A stretch of 6,954 nt of DNA from Propionibacteriaceae bacterium (GCA_027353565.1 DAIEHO010000113.1:1-6954), one strand, 5' to 3'; counted from the first letter of the stretch, positions 1-6,349 are shown. Program-made: numbers and translations. Notes: generated by a model not told the origin, from the letters alone.

Positions 1-15
1 CCGGCCATGTGCCGG
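1..15 (+). other. Possible small hairpin upstream of rpsJ
   Basis: CCGGC at 1-5 is the exact reverse complement of GCCGG at 11-15, giving a 5-bp GC stem with a 5-nt loop about 20 nt before the rpsJ start. It lies at the window edge, so the stem may extend further upstream. In E. coli the S10 operon leader folds into hairpins that L4 binds for autogenous control. Nothing here shows that this stem does the same, and a stem this short can occur by chance in GC-rich DNA. Confidence 0.25.
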
Positions 16-37
16 AGACCGACGAGAGGGATGAACC

Positions 38-349
38 GTGGCGGGACAGAAGATCCGCATCAGGCTCAGGGCGTATGACCATGAGGTCATCGACTCCTCG
101 GCGCGCAAGATCGTGGACACGGTGACCCGGACGGGCGCCAAGGTCGCCGGCCCTGTGCCGCTGCCGACCGAGAAGAACGTGTACTGCGTGATTCGCTCGC
201 CCCACAAGTACAAGGACAGCCGCGAGCACTTCGAGATGCGTACGCACAAGCGGCTGATCGACATCCTCGACCCCACGCCGAAGACCGTCGACTCGCTCAT
301 GCGGCTCGACCTTCCGGCGGGTGTCGACATCGAGATCAAGCTCCCGTGA
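38..349 (+). CDS. rpsJ: 30S ribosomal protein S10 (NusE)
   Basis: S10 sits in the head of the small ribosomal subunit. As NusE it also pairs with NusB and contacts NusG in transcription antitermination and transcription-translation coupling. The 103-residue product matches the usual family length of 102-105. It begins [15 protein letters not shown] and carries the conserved stretch at residues 51-76 ([20 protein letters not shown] and following), which includes the long loop that reaches into the 30S head. The start is GTG at 38, preceded by a purine-rich SD-like GAGAGGG at 24-30. The ATG at 31 is out of frame. It is the first gene of the S10 cluster, and its TGA stop overlaps a GTG triplet at 346. 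Identification is secure from sequence and gene order. Confidence 0.98.
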   Translation: MAGQKIRIRLRAYDHEVIDSSARKIVDTVTRTGAKVAGPVPLPTEKNVYCVIRSPHKYKDSREHFEMRTHKRLIDILDPTPKTVDSLMRLDLPAGVDIEIKLP

Positions 350-351
350 GG
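346..351 (+). promoter_or_regulatory. SD that decides the rplC start
   Basis: GTGAGG at 346-351 contains GAGG, a partial match to the anti-SD complement, ending 9 nt before the ATG at 361. The alternative in-frame GTG at 346 would itself lie inside this site and has no good SD before it, only AAGCTCCC. The ATG also places the conserved [14 protein letters not shown] block at the distance from the N-terminus normal for L3. The SD is weak, so the choice is probable rather than certain. Confidence 0.55.
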
Positions 352-360
352 CAACTGACG

Positions 361-1020
361 ATGACGCACGAACGCAATGTCAAGGGGCTGCTGGGCACCA
401 AGCTCGGCATGACCCACGTCTGGGACGAGAACAACCGAGTCGTCCCCGTGACCGTGATCCAGGCAGGTCCCTGTGTGGTCACGCAGGTCCGTACGCCCGA
501 GAAGGACGGCTACTCGGCCGTACAGCTCGGCTTCGGCGCTGTGAAGGCCACCTCGGTCAACAAGCCCGACACGGGTCACTTCGAGAAGGCAGGTGTGACG
601 CCGCGGCGCCACCTGCTCGAGCTGCGCACGAGCAATGCCAGCGAGTACACGCTCGGCCAGGAGCTCAGCACCGAGGTCTTCGCCGTCGCCGACATCGTCG
701 ACGTCACGGGCGTGACCAAGGGCAAGGGCACCGCAGGCGTCATGAAGCGTCACGGCTTCAAGGGCCTCAGCTCCTCGCACGGTGTTCACCGCAAGCACCG
801 CAGCCCCGGCTCGATCGGCCAGTCGTCGACGCCTTCCCGCGTCTTCCCCGGGCTCAAGATGGCCGGCCGCATGGGCGTCGAGAAGAAGACGGTCCAGAAC
901 CTGACCGTGCACGCGATCGACGCCGAGCGTGGCCTGATCCTCGTGAAGGGCGCTGTTCCGGGCCCGAAGGGCGCACTCATCGTCATCCGTTCCGCTGCCA
1001 AGAAGGGTGGCATCGCATGA
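361..1020 (+). CDS. rplC: 50S ribosomal protein L3
   Basis: L3 is an early-assembly 50S protein that binds 23S rRNA near its 3' end, and its long internal loop reaches toward the peptidyl transferase centre. From the ATG at 361 the product has 219 residues, close to the family norm. It opens with the typical [12 protein letters not shown] block, has the family signature around residues 119-135 ([17 protein letters not shown]), and the loop segment [22 protein letters not shown] at about 151-172. By my alignment from memory, the glutamine methylated by PrmB in E. coli L3 (Gln150) falls on Ser156 here, so that modification would be absent. An in-frame GTG at 346 would add five residues (MRQLT), but the SD context favours 361. 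The stop overlaps the rplD start in an ATGA arrangement. Confidence 0.97.
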   Translation: MTHERNVKGLLGTKLGMTHVWDENNRVVPVTVIQAGPCVVTQVRTPEKDGYSAVQLGFGAVKATSVNKPDTGHFEKAGVTPRRHLLELRTSNASEYTLGQELSTEVFAVADIVDVTGVTKGKGTAGVMKRHGFKGLSSSHGVHRKHRSPGSIGQSSTPSRVFPGLKMAGRMGVEKKTVQNLTVHAIDAERGLILVKGAVPGPKGALIVIRSAAKKGGIA

Positions 1021-1850
1021 GCGAGACCGTGAAGGTCGACGTCATCGGCGCCGACAAGACGACGTCGGCTGAGCTCCCGGCTCACCTGTTCGACGTCCAG
1101 ACGAACGTGCCACTGATCCACCAGGTGGTCGTCGCCCAGCAGGCTGCGGCCCGCCAGGGCACGCACTCCACCAAGACCCGCGGCGACGTCCGCGGCGGTG
1201 GCATCAAGCCGTGGCGCCAGAAGGGCACGGGCCGCGCCCGTCAGGGTTCCCGCCGCGCTCCGCAGTGGGCCGGAGGCGGTGTGGTCCATGGACCGCACCC
1301 GCGTTCGTACGCCCAGCGCACACCGAAGAAGATGATCGCCGCAGCCCTGCGCGGAGTGCTCTCGGACCGGGTGCGCGACGGCAAGCTCTTCGTCCTCGAG
1401 GCCCTTGTGTCAGGCGAGCTCCCGTCCACCAAGGCAGCGCTCGCGTCGCTCTCGGCCATCGGTGACTACCGTTCCGCGATCGTCGTTCTGCATCGCGACG
1501 AGGACATCGCCTGGCTCAGCCTGCGCAACGTCGCCGGCGTCCACGCGATCGCGGTCGACCAGCTCAACGTGTACGACGTGATCGTCAACGAGTCCGTGGT
1601 CTTCACGACCAAGGCTCTGGAGGCGTTCATCGCCGGCTCGCAGAGCGGCAAGGCCGCCAAGGCTGTCGCCACCTCGACCGAGGCCGAGGCTGTCGCCGAG
1701 GTCGAGGCCGTCGAGGAGAAGCCGGCCAAGGCCAAGAAGCCCAAGGCTGAGAAGGCTGCAGAGGCCGAGGAGCCGAAGGCAAAGGCTGAGAAGGCCGAGC
1801 CCAAGGCCAAGAAGGCCGCCAAGGCCACGGATGAGGAGGCAGGCAAGTGA
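1017..1850 (+). CDS. rplD: 50S ribosomal protein L4 with long charged C-terminal tail
   Basis: L4 binds 23S rRNA and its extended loop forms part of the constriction of the nascent-peptide tunnel. In E. coli it also represses its own S10 operon. The 277-residue product starts at the ATG overlapping the rplC stop (ATGA), with AAGGG at 1003-1007 upstream. The core runs to about residue 207. The tunnel loop at about 48-106 includes [15 protein letters not shown] (64-78), where macrolide-resistance changes are known in other bacteria. Residues 211-277 form a low-complexity tail: by hand count 22 Ala, 16 Lys and 14 Glu of 67 residues, with repeated KAEKA and PKAK units. Typical L4 has about 200-220 residues, so the tail is an addition, probably disordered. 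The open frame upstream of 1017 is a shadow inside rplC. Confidence 0.97.
   Translation: MSETVKVDVIGADKTTSAELPAHLFDVQTNVPLIHQVVVAQQAAARQGTHSTKTRGDVRGGGIKPWRQKGTGRARQGSRRAPQWAGGGVVHGPHPRSYAQRTPKKMIAAALRGVLSDRVRDGKLFVLEALVSGELPSTKAALASLSAIGDYRSAIVVLHRDEDIAWLSLRNVAGVHAIAVDQLNVYDVIVNESVVFTTKALEAFIAGSQSGKAAKAVATSTEAEAVAEVEAVEEKPAKAKKPKAEKAAEAEEPKAKAEKAEPKAKKAAKATDEEAGK
1647..1847 (+). repeat. Degenerate Ala/Lys/Glu-coding repeat tract in rplD
   Basis: This tract encodes the L4 tail and is built from GCC/GCT, AAG and GAG codons in irregular short repeats. One exact 14-nt copy, AAGGCTGAGAAGGC, occurs at 1743-1756 and again at 1782-1795, 39 nt (13 codons) apart. PKAK or PKAE units recur three times at the protein level. 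Slippage or unequal recombination between such copies would change tail length in frame. It is a coding low-complexity tract, not a mobile or regulatory repeat. Confidence 0.6.
1834..1839 (+). promoter_or_regulatory. Perfect SD for rplW inside the end of rplD
   Basis: AGGAGG at 1834-1839 is a full core SD sequence with 7 nt to the GTG at 1847. It lies within the last codons of rplD (the Asp-Glu-Glu-Ala region), so it fixes the non-ATG start of rplW and shapes the C-terminal residues of L4. A strong SD probably compensates for the GTG start. Confidence 0.85.
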
Positions 1851-2152
1851 GCGACGCCCTCAAGATTCGCGACTACCACGACGTTCTTCTTGCGCCGGTC
1901 GTCAGCGAGAAGAGCTACGCCCTGCTCGACCAGAACAAGTACACGTTCCTCGTTGATCCGACGGCGAACAAGACCGAGATCAAGATCGCGGTGGAGAAGG
2001 TCTTCAAGGTCACCGTCACGGGCGTCAACACGATCAACCGTGCGGGCAAGAAGCGCCGGACGCGTTACGGGACGGGCCGTCGGCCCGACACCAAGCGCGC
2101 CATCGTGACCGTGGCGGACGGCGACCGCATCGACCTGTTCGCTCAGGCCTGA
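1847..2152 (+). CDS. rplW: 50S ribosomal protein L23
   Basis: L23 lies at the peptide tunnel exit and is the main docking site for trigger factor and a contact of the signal recognition particle. The product has 101 residues, normal for bacteria. It contains the [11 protein letters not shown] block at residues 14-24, in which Glu21 appears equivalent to the E. coli Glu18 that contacts trigger factor. The conserved [13 protein letters not shown] segment follows at 41-53, then a basic loop ([19 protein letters not shown]) at about 67-85 that enters the ribosome interior. The GTG start overlaps the rplD stop as GTGA and has a perfect AGGAGG seven bases upstream, which implies coupled translation with L4. 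A 22-nt gap to rplB follows. Confidence 0.97.
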   Translation: MSDALKIRDYHDVLLAPVVSEKSYALLDQNKYTFLVDPTANKTEIKIAVEKVFKVTVTGVNTINRAGKKRRTRYGTGRRPDTKRAIVTVADGDRIDLFAQA

Positions 2153-2174
2153 CGAGTAAGGACGAACACAAGTC

Positions 2175-3011
2175 ATGGGTATTCGTAAGTACAAGCCGAC
2201 GACACCGGGTCGCCGTGGCTCGAGCGTGGCGGACTTAGTCGAGGTGACGCGCACCACGCCGGAGAAGTCACTGGTCTCCCCGAAGCCGAAGACCGGCGGT
2301 CGTAACAGCCAGGGCCGGATCACGACCCGTCACATCGGCGGTGGCCACAAGCAGGCCTACCGTCTCGTGGACTTCAAGCGGTACGACAAGGACGGTGTGC
2401 CGGCCAAGGTCGCTCACATCGAGTACGACCCGAACCGCACCGCCCGTATCGCGCTGCTCCACTACGCGGACGGCGAGAAGCGCTACATCATCGCCCCCCA
2501 GGGTCTGGCCCAGGGCGCGACCGTCGAGGCCGGCGAGGCTGCGGACATCCGTCCGGGCAACAACCTGCCTCTGCGCAACGTCCCCGTCGGCACGACGGTC
2601 CACGCCGTCGAGCTGCGTCCCGGTGGAGGCGCCAAGATGGGCCGTTCGGCCGGTGCCGCGATCCAGCTGGTCGCCCGCGAGGGTCGGTTCGCCACGCTGC
2701 GCATGCCTTCGGGCGAGATGCGCCTCGTCGACGTCCGCTGCCGCGCCACGATCGGGACGGTCGGCAACTCCGAGCAGTCCAACATCAACTGGGGCAAGGC
2801 CGGCCGCATGCGCTGGAAGGGCGTGCGTCCGACAGTCCGCGGTGTCGCCATGAACCCGATCGACCACCCGCATGGTGGCGGCGAGGGCAAGACGTCCGGC
2901 GGTCGTCACCCGGTGAGCCCATGGGGCAAGCCCGAGGGTCGCACCCGCGATCAGAACAAGGCGTCGAGCCGCCTCATCATCCGTCGCCGTAAGTCCGGCA
3001 AGAAGCGCTGA
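2175..3011 (+). CDS. rplB: 50S ribosomal protein L2
   Basis: L2 is one of the most conserved 50S proteins. It binds 23S rRNA, helps hold the subunits together and supports peptidyl transferase activity. The 278-residue product is full length. It begins [17 protein letters not shown], has the RNA-binding core around residues 57-160 ([32 protein letters not shown]), and the signature [12 protein letters not shown] at 227-238. His231 corresponds to the functionally important E. coli His229. The C-terminus is basic (RRRKSGKKR), as usual. The ATG is preceded by AAGGA at 2158-2162, a rather long 12-nt spacing. Codon 21 is TTA, a rare leucine codon in high-GC actinomycetes, at a position where I recall Phe in Streptomyces L2. 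Confidence 0.98.
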   Translation: MGIRKYKPTTPGRRGSSVADLVEVTRTTPEKSLVSPKPKTGGRNSQGRITTRHIGGGHKQAYRLVDFKRYDKDGVPAKVAHIEYDPNRTARIALLHYADGEKRYIIAPQGLAQGATVEAGEAADIRPGNNLPLRNVPVGTTVHAVELRPGGGAKMGRSAGAAIQLVAREGRFATLRMPSGEMRLVDVRCRATIGTVGNSEQSNINWGKAGRMRWKGVRPTVRGVAMNPIDHPHGGGEGKTSGGRHPVSPWGKPEGRTRDQNKASSRLIIRRRKSGKKR

Positions 3012-3027
3012 TCGGAGCAATTGAGAA

Positions 3028-3309
3028 ATGCCACGCAGCCTGAAGAAGGGCCCCTTCATCGATGATCACCTCGCCAAGAAGGTCGAGGCTCAGAATGAGA
3101 AGGGCACCAAGAACCCCATCAAGACCTGGTCGCGCCGGTCGATGATCAGCCCCGACATGATCGGTCACACGATCGCGGTGCATGACGGTCGCAAGCACAT
3201 CCCGGTCTTCGTCACCGATTCCATGATCGGTCACAAGCTCGGCGAGTTCGCCCCCACGCGCACGTTCCGCGGGCACGTGAAGGACGACAAGAAGTCGCGG
3301 CGTCGGTAA
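3028..3309 (+). CDS. rpsS: 30S ribosomal protein S19
   Basis: S19 sits in the 30S head, forms a complex with S13 and contacts the A-site finger of the 50S subunit. The product is 93 residues, the standard length. It starts [15 protein letters not shown], with the conserved [14 protein letters not shown] at residues 33-46 and the S19 signature [16 protein letters not shown] at 68-83, and it ends in a basic KKSRRR tail. GGAG at 3014-3017 precedes the ATG by 10 nt. It lies in a 16-nt-spaced pair with rplB, and the stop is TAA, one of only two in the window. The position between rplB and rplV is canonical. Confidence 0.98.
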   Translation: MPRSLKKGPFIDDHLAKKVEAQNEKGTKNPIKTWSRRSMISPDMIGHTIAVHDGRKHIPVFVTDSMIGHKLGEFAPTRTFRGHVKDDKKSRRR

Positions 3310-3328
3310 CGGGAAGAGGAAGCACACA

Positions 3329-3808
3329 ATGAGCGAAACAACCCAGCGGCCCTCGCGTCGCTCGGCTCTGCTCGGGGAGCGGCCCGGCTCGTACGCAATC
3401 GCGCGCCACGTCCGCATGACCCCGATGAAGGTCCGACGCGTCGTCGACATGGTGCGTGGCATGGACGTCGTCGACGCCCTCGCGATGCTGCAGTTCGCGC
3501 CGCAGGCTGCGAGCGAGCCGGTGTACAAGGTGGTCGCTTCGGCCGCCGCCAACGCCGAGCAGACAGCAGCGCTGCGTATCGAGAACCTGTTCATCTCGCA
3601 GGCGTACGTCGACGAGGGCACCACGATGCGCCGGATCCGTCCGCGTGCCAAGGGCTCCGCCAGCCGGATCCTGAAGCGCGCGAGCCACATCACAGTCGTC
3701 GTCGAGCCCCGCACCGAGGCCGCCGCCCCGAAGAAGGCAAAGGCCGTCAAGGCTGCCAAGACCGACAAGGCCACGAAGGCCTCGACGAGCGAGAAGAAGG
3801 AGGCCTGA
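3329..3808 (+). CDS. rplV: 50S ribosomal protein L22 with extended ends
   Basis: L22 contacts all domains of 23S rRNA, and its beta-hairpin, together with the L4 loop, lines the narrowest part of the exit tunnel. The product has 159 residues against a usual 110-120. The extra length is an N-terminal stretch of about 18 residues ([18 protein letters not shown]) and a C-terminal tail at about 131-159, with 10 Ala and 9 Lys in 29 residues. The core includes [16 protein letters not shown] at 29-44 and the hairpin region [20 protein letters not shown] at 101-120, and both are well conserved. GAGGA at 3316-3320 lies 8 nt before the ATG. Codons for the last residues (EKKEA) contain the SD of rpsC. 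Comparable C-terminal tails occur in other actinobacterial L22 proteins. Confidence 0.97.
   Translation: MSETTQRPSRRSALLGERPGSYAIARHVRMTPMKVRRVVDMVRGMDVVDALAMLQFAPQAASEPVYKVVASAAANAEQTAALRIENLFISQAYVDEGTTMRRIRPRAKGSASRILKRASHITVVVEPRTEAAAPKKAKAVKAAKTDKATKASTSEKKEA
3797..3803 (+). promoter_or_regulatory. Strong SD for rpsC inside rplV
   Basis: AAGGAGG at 3797-3803 is a seven-base SD match with 8 nt to the rpsC ATG at 3812. It is embedded in the last codons of rplV, which encode Lys-Lys-Glu-Ala, and the rplV stop falls between the SD and the start. This geometry favours re-initiation on rpsC by ribosomes finishing rplV. Confidence 0.85.
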
Positions 3809-3811
3809 GCT

Positions 3812-4615
3812 ATGGGTCAGAAAGTCAACCCGATCGGCTTCCGGCTCGGCATCACGACCGACCACAAGGCCCGCTGGTACGCCGAGAAGCAGTACGCGGC
3901 GTACGTGGGCGAGGACGTCAAGATCCGCAACTTCCTGCAGAAGACGCTGGAGCGCGCGGGGATCAGCTCGGTCGAGATCGAGCGTCGCAGCGAGCGGGTG
4001 ACGATCTACCTGTACGCGGCGCGTCCGGGCATCGTCATCGGCCGTAACGGGTCCGAGGCGGAGCGTGTCCGTGCTCAGCTCGAGAAGCTGACCGGCAAGC
4101 AGGTACAGCTGAACATCCTCGAGGTGAAGAACCCGGAGATCGACGCGCAGCTGGTCGCCCAGGGCGTCGCCGAGCAGCTCAGCGCCCGTGTGGCGTTCCG
4201 CCGCGCGATGCGCAAGGCGCAGCAGACGGCGATGCGCTCCGGCGCCGAGGGCATCAAGATCATGTGCTCCGGCCGACTGGGTGGCGCTGAGATGAGCCGT
4301 TCCGAGTTCTACCGCGAGGGTCGTGTCCCGCTGCACACGCTCCGTGCCGACATCGACTACGGCTTCTACGAGGCCAAGACGACGTTCGGCCGGATCGGTG
4401 TGAAGGTCTGGATCTACAAGGGTGACGTCACCGGCACTCGCGCCGAGCGCGCCGCTCAGAAGGCTGCTCGTCAGGCTGCCACCGGTCGTACGCGTCCGAC
4501 GCGTCGTCCGGGTCGCGAGGGAGCCGGCGCTGGCCGCCCCGAGCGCGGTGGCCGCCGCCGGGCTGAGGATGCCGTCGCAGCTGAGGCGCCGGCCACGGAA
4601 ACCGCAGGAGCCTGA
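3812..4615 (+). CDS. rpsC: 30S ribosomal protein S3
   Basis: S3 forms part of the mRNA entry channel on the 30S subunit, where with S4 and S5 it has mRNA helicase activity. The product has 267 residues, longer than E. coli S3 (233) but in the range of actinobacterial homologues. It starts [14 protein letters not shown] and has the type II KH domain with its GxxG loop as GRNG at residues 77-80. The C-terminal S3 domain follows, with the signature [20 protein letters not shown] at about 147-166 and [21 protein letters not shown] at 181-201. From about residue 210 a low-complexity Arg/Ala/Gly-rich tail follows and becomes acidic at the very end. A 3-nt gap separates the start from the rplV stop. 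Confidence 0.98.
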   Translation: MGQKVNPIGFRLGITTDHKARWYAEKQYAAYVGEDVKIRNFLQKTLERAGISSVEIERRSERVTIYLYAARPGIVIGRNGSEAERVRAQLEKLTGKQVQLNILEVKNPEIDAQLVAQGVAEQLSARVAFRRAMRKAQQTAMRSGAEGIKIMCSGRLGGAEMSRSEFYREGRVPLHTLRADIDYGFYEAKTTFGRIGVKVWIYKGDVTGTRAERAAQKAARQAATGRTRPTRRPGREGAGAGRPERGGRRRAEDAVAAEAPATETAGA

Positions 4616-4616
4616 C

Positions 4617-5036
4617 ATGTTGATCCCACGTCGCGTCGCGCACCGGAAGCAGCACCACCCGAACAGGAGTGGTGACGCCAAGGGTGCCACCAAGCTCGCC
4701 TTCGGCGACTTCGGCATCCAGGCGCTGGAGTCCTCGTACCTGACCAACCGTCAGATCGAGGCCGCACGTATCGCCATGACCCGTCACATCAAGCGTGGTG
4801 GCAAGGTCTGGATCAACGTGTACCCGGACCGCCCCATCACCAAGAAGCCTGCCGAGACCCGCATGGGCTCCGGCAAGGGTTCCCCGGAGTGGTGGATCGC
4901 CAACATCAAGCCAGGCCGGGTGCTCTTCGAGCTCTCCGGCGTCGAGGAGGACGTGGCCCGCGAGGCCATGCGCCTTGCCATCCACAAGCTGCCGTTCAAG
5001 GCGCGCTTCATCAAGCGGGAAGCAGGTGATCTGTGA
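4617..5036 (+). CDS. rplP: 50S ribosomal protein L16
   Basis: L16 is a late-assembly 50S protein between the central protuberance and the L7/L12 stalk, and it helps position A-site tRNA. The product has 139 residues, the usual size. It begins [14 protein letters not shown] and contains [23 protein letters not shown] at 29-51, the L16 signature region [16 protein letters not shown] at 63-78, and the RMGSGKG loop near residue 82. The Arg in this loop is the one hydroxylated in E. coli. The start at 4617 is fixed by AGGAG at 4606-4610 (6 nt spacing) and by the conserved MLIPRR opening. The frame stays open upstream, but that part lies inside rpsC. There is 1 nt between the rpsC stop and this start. 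Confidence 0.98.
   Translation: MLIPRRVAHRKQHHPNRSGDAKGATKLAFGDFGIQALESSYLTNRQIEAARIAMTRHIKRGGKVWINVYPDRPITKKPAETRMGSGKGSPEWWIANIKPGRVLFELSGVEEDVAREAMRLAIHKLPFKARFIKREAGDL
5024..5030 (+). promoter_or_regulatory. SD that decides the rpmC start
   Basis: AGGTGAT at 5024-5030 matches the 3' half of the ideal SD complement GGAGGTGAT. It leaves a workable 5-nt gap before the ATG at 5036 but only 2 nt before the in-frame GTG at 5033. This, and the MAKA-type L29 opening, favour the ATG, so rplP and rpmC share one base in a TGATG overlap. Confidence 0.65.
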
Positions 5037-5269
5037 TGGCGAAGGCCACAACTGCCGATGATCTCCGCGGCTTGAGCCGCGCCGAGCTGGACGCCAAGGT
5101 CCTCGAGCTGAAGGAGGAGCTGTTCACGCTCCGCTTCCAGCACCAGACCGGGCAGCTCGAGTCTCACGGCCGACTGCGGGAGGTCCGCAAGGACATCGCG
5201 CGGATCTACACGGTCATCCAGGAGCGCGTCCTCGGGATCGTTCCTGATCCTGACGAAGGGAAGAACTGA
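5036..5269 (+). CDS. rpmC: 50S ribosomal protein L29
   Basis: L29 is a small helical protein next to L23 at the tunnel exit. The 77-residue product fits bacterial L29 (60-80). It forms two predicted helices: about residues 14-38 ([24 protein letters not shown]) and about 45-66 ([20 protein letters not shown]). The L29 motif of a helix ending in LRFQ, followed by a second helix with (R/K)xxIARI, is clear. The short acidic C-terminus (DPDEGKN) is variable in the family. The start is the ATG in a TGATG overlap with rplP, so translation is probably coupled. An in-frame GTG one codon upstream is a less likely start. Confidence 0.96.
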   Translation: MAKATTADDLRGLSRAELDAKVLELKEELFTLRFQHQTGQLESHGRLREVRKDIARIYTVIQERVLGIVPDPDEGKN

Positions 5270-5271
5270 CG

Positions 5272-5541
5272 ATGAGCACCACTGAGAATGCTCGTGCGGG
5301 CCGCAAGGTCCGTGAGGGCCTCGTCGTGTCCGACAAGATGGACAAGACCGTCGTCGTTGCTGTCGAGGACCGTGTCAAGCACTCGCTGTACGGCAAGGTC
5401 ATGCGTCGCACCGAGCGTCTGAAGGTCCATGACGAGGCGAACGAGGCCGGCCTGGGCGACCGGGTACGTGTCATGGAGACCCGACCGCTGTCCGCCACGA
5501 AGCGCTGGCGGCTGGTCGAGGTCATCGAAAAGGCTAAGTAA
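5272..5541 (+). CDS. rpsQ: 30S ribosomal protein S17
   Basis: S17 is a primary 16S rRNA-binding protein of the 30S body with an OB fold. The product has 89 residues, in the normal range. It has a short N-terminal extension, the core [29 protein letters not shown] at about 14-42, and the family signature [20 protein letters not shown] at 62-81. GGGAAG at 5258-5263 lies 8 nt before the ATG, inside the end of rpmC, with only 2 nt between the rpmC stop and this start. The stop is TAA, and a 57-nt gap follows. In E. coli this is the last gene of the S10 operon, and the same break is visible here. Confidence 0.98.
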   Translation: MSTTENARAGRKVREGLVVSDKMDKTVVVAVEDRVKHSLYGKVMRRTERLKVHDEANEAGLGDRVRVMETRPLSATKRWRLVEVIEKAK

Positions 5542-5598
5542 CACCACCACTCGTTCCGTCAGGCCCCACGGGGAACCGACCGGACAACAGGAGAAGAA
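5542..5598 (+). other. rpsQ-rplN gap with possible stem-loop (S10/spc boundary)
   Basis: This 57-nt gap is the longest complete non-coding stretch in the window. TCGTTCC at 5551-5557 can pair with GGAACCGA at 5572-5579, with one bulged C, enclosing a 14-nt loop that holds CCCC and part of a GGGG run. No T-tract follows the stem, so it is not a standard intrinsic terminator. I see no TTGACA/TANNNT-type promoter. GGGAAC at 5571-5576 resembles an ECF-sigma -35 element but lacks a matching -10. AGGAG at 5589-5593 is the SD of rplN. Confidence 0.4.
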
Positions 5599-5967
5599 AT
5601 GATCCAGCAAGAGTCGCGGCTCAAGGTCGCCGACAACACGGGTGCCAAGGAGCTGTTGTGCATCCGCGTGCTCGGTGGCTCGAAGCGTCGCTACGCCCAC
5701 ATCGGCGACACCATCGTCGCGACCGTCAAGGACGCGATCCCCGGTGGCAACGTGAAGAAGGGCGACGTCGTCAAGGCCGTTGTGGTGCGCACCGTCAAGG
5801 AGCACCGTCGCGTTGACGGCTCGTACATCAAGTTCGACGAGAACGCCGCCGTCATCCTGAAGAACGACGGGGAGCCTCGCGGCACCCGCATCTTCGGACC
5901 GGTCGCCCGTGAGCTGCGCGAGCGCAAGTTCATGCGGATCGTCTCTCTCGCACCTGAGGTGATCTGA
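5599..5967 (+). CDS. rplN: 50S ribosomal protein L14
   Basis: L14 binds 23S rRNA at the subunit interface, helps form intersubunit bridges and is the docking site of the silencing factor RsfS. The product has 122 residues, exactly the usual bacterial length. It begins [27 protein letters not shown]. The L14 signature region spans about residues 60-86 ([27 protein letters not shown]), and the C-terminus [23 protein letters not shown] is typical. AGGAG at 5589-5593 precedes the ATG by 5 nt. It is the first gene of the spc set. Whether it has its own promoter cannot be decided from the gap before it. Confidence 0.99.
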   Translation: MIQQESRLKVADNTGAKELLCIRVLGGSKRRYAHIGDTIVATVKDAIPGGNVKKGDVVKAVVVRTVKEHRRVDGSYIKFDENAAVILKNDGEPRGTRIFGPVARELRERKFMRIVSLAPEVI

Positions 5968-5968
5968 C

Positions 5969-6349
5969 ATGGCGAACACACTCCATGTGAAGAAGGGTGA
6001 TCGCGTCCGCGTGATCACGGGCAGCGACAAGGGCAAGATCGGCGAGGTGCTGAAGGTCGACATCGAGCGTCAGCGCGTCGTCGTCTCCGGCGTCAACATC
6101 GTCAAGCGTCACAAGAGGGACAGTGCGCCCCAGCCGCAGTCGGGGCAGGTCGTCAAGGGCGGGATCATCGCCTCCGAGGCCCCGATCCACGTCTCCAACG
6201 TGATGCTCGTGGTGAAGGAAGACGACAAGGACGTGACCACCCGTGTGGGCTATGTCCGCGAAGAGGTCACCCGGACGCGTCCGGACGGCACCGAGTACAC
6301 CAAGTCTCGCGCGGTCCGCATCGCCCGTAAGACCGGGGAGAGGATCTGA
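5969..6349 (+). CDS. rplX: 50S ribosomal protein L24
   Basis: L24 starts 50S assembly by binding the 5' region of 23S rRNA, and it sits beside the tunnel exit. The product has 126 residues, somewhat longer than the usual 102-110. The KOW motif lies at about residues 6-33 ([25 protein letters not shown]), followed by [10 protein letters not shown] (41-50) and the conserved [12 protein letters not shown] (70-81). The extra length is mainly in the C-terminal region, [22 protein letters not shown] at about 96-117, where shorter homologues have a brief turn before the RxxRKTGE end. GAGGTGAT at 5956-5963 is an eight-base SD match, 5 nt before the ATG. The rplN stop and this start are 1 nt apart. 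Confidence 0.97.
   Translation: MANTLHVKKGDRVRVITGSDKGKIGEVLKVDIERQRVVVSGVNIVKRHKRDSAPQPQSGQVVKGGIIASEAPIHVSNVMLVVKEDDKDVTTRVGYVREEVTRTRPDGTEYTKSRAVRIARKTGERI

Noticed and set aside
31..33. ATG at 31 as the start of rpsJ
   Set aside because: It is out of frame with the S10 coding sequence. The in-frame start that gives the conserved N-terminus is the GTG at 38.
321..1016. Upstream extension of the rplD frame, which would give a 509-residue protein
   Set aside because: It lies inside rpsJ/rplC in a different frame and reads as an Arg/Gly/His-rich shadow. The real L4 start at 1017 has the conserved N-terminus and a stop/start overlap with rplC.
1466..2323. A 285-codon - strand frame over the rplD tail, rplW and the start of rplB
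   Set aside because: It is antisense to three certain genes. The Ala/Ser/Leu-rich middle is simply the complement of the Ala/Lys/Glu tract.
4422..4616. Upstream extension of the rplP frame into rpsC
   Set aside because: The extension is low-complexity shadow translation of the S3 tail. MLIPRR at 4617 with AGGAG upstream is the canonical L16 start.
3212..4747. A 511-codon open frame on the - strand across rplV, rpsC and the start of rplP
   Set aside because: It is antisense to conserved ribosomal genes whose G/C-rich third positions suppress stops on the opposite strand. The translation is Arg/Leu/Asp-rich with no recognisable domain.
5551..5579. Intrinsic terminator after rpsQ
   Set aside because: The stem is short and bulged and is followed by ACCGGACAACAG, with no T-tract. 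It is kept only as a possible stem-loop.
5206..6063. A 285-codon - strand frame over rpsQ, rplN and rplX, spanning the intergenic gap
   Set aside because: It has no family motif and is antisense throughout to conserved genes. Its continuity across the 57-nt gap is expected by chance at this GC content.
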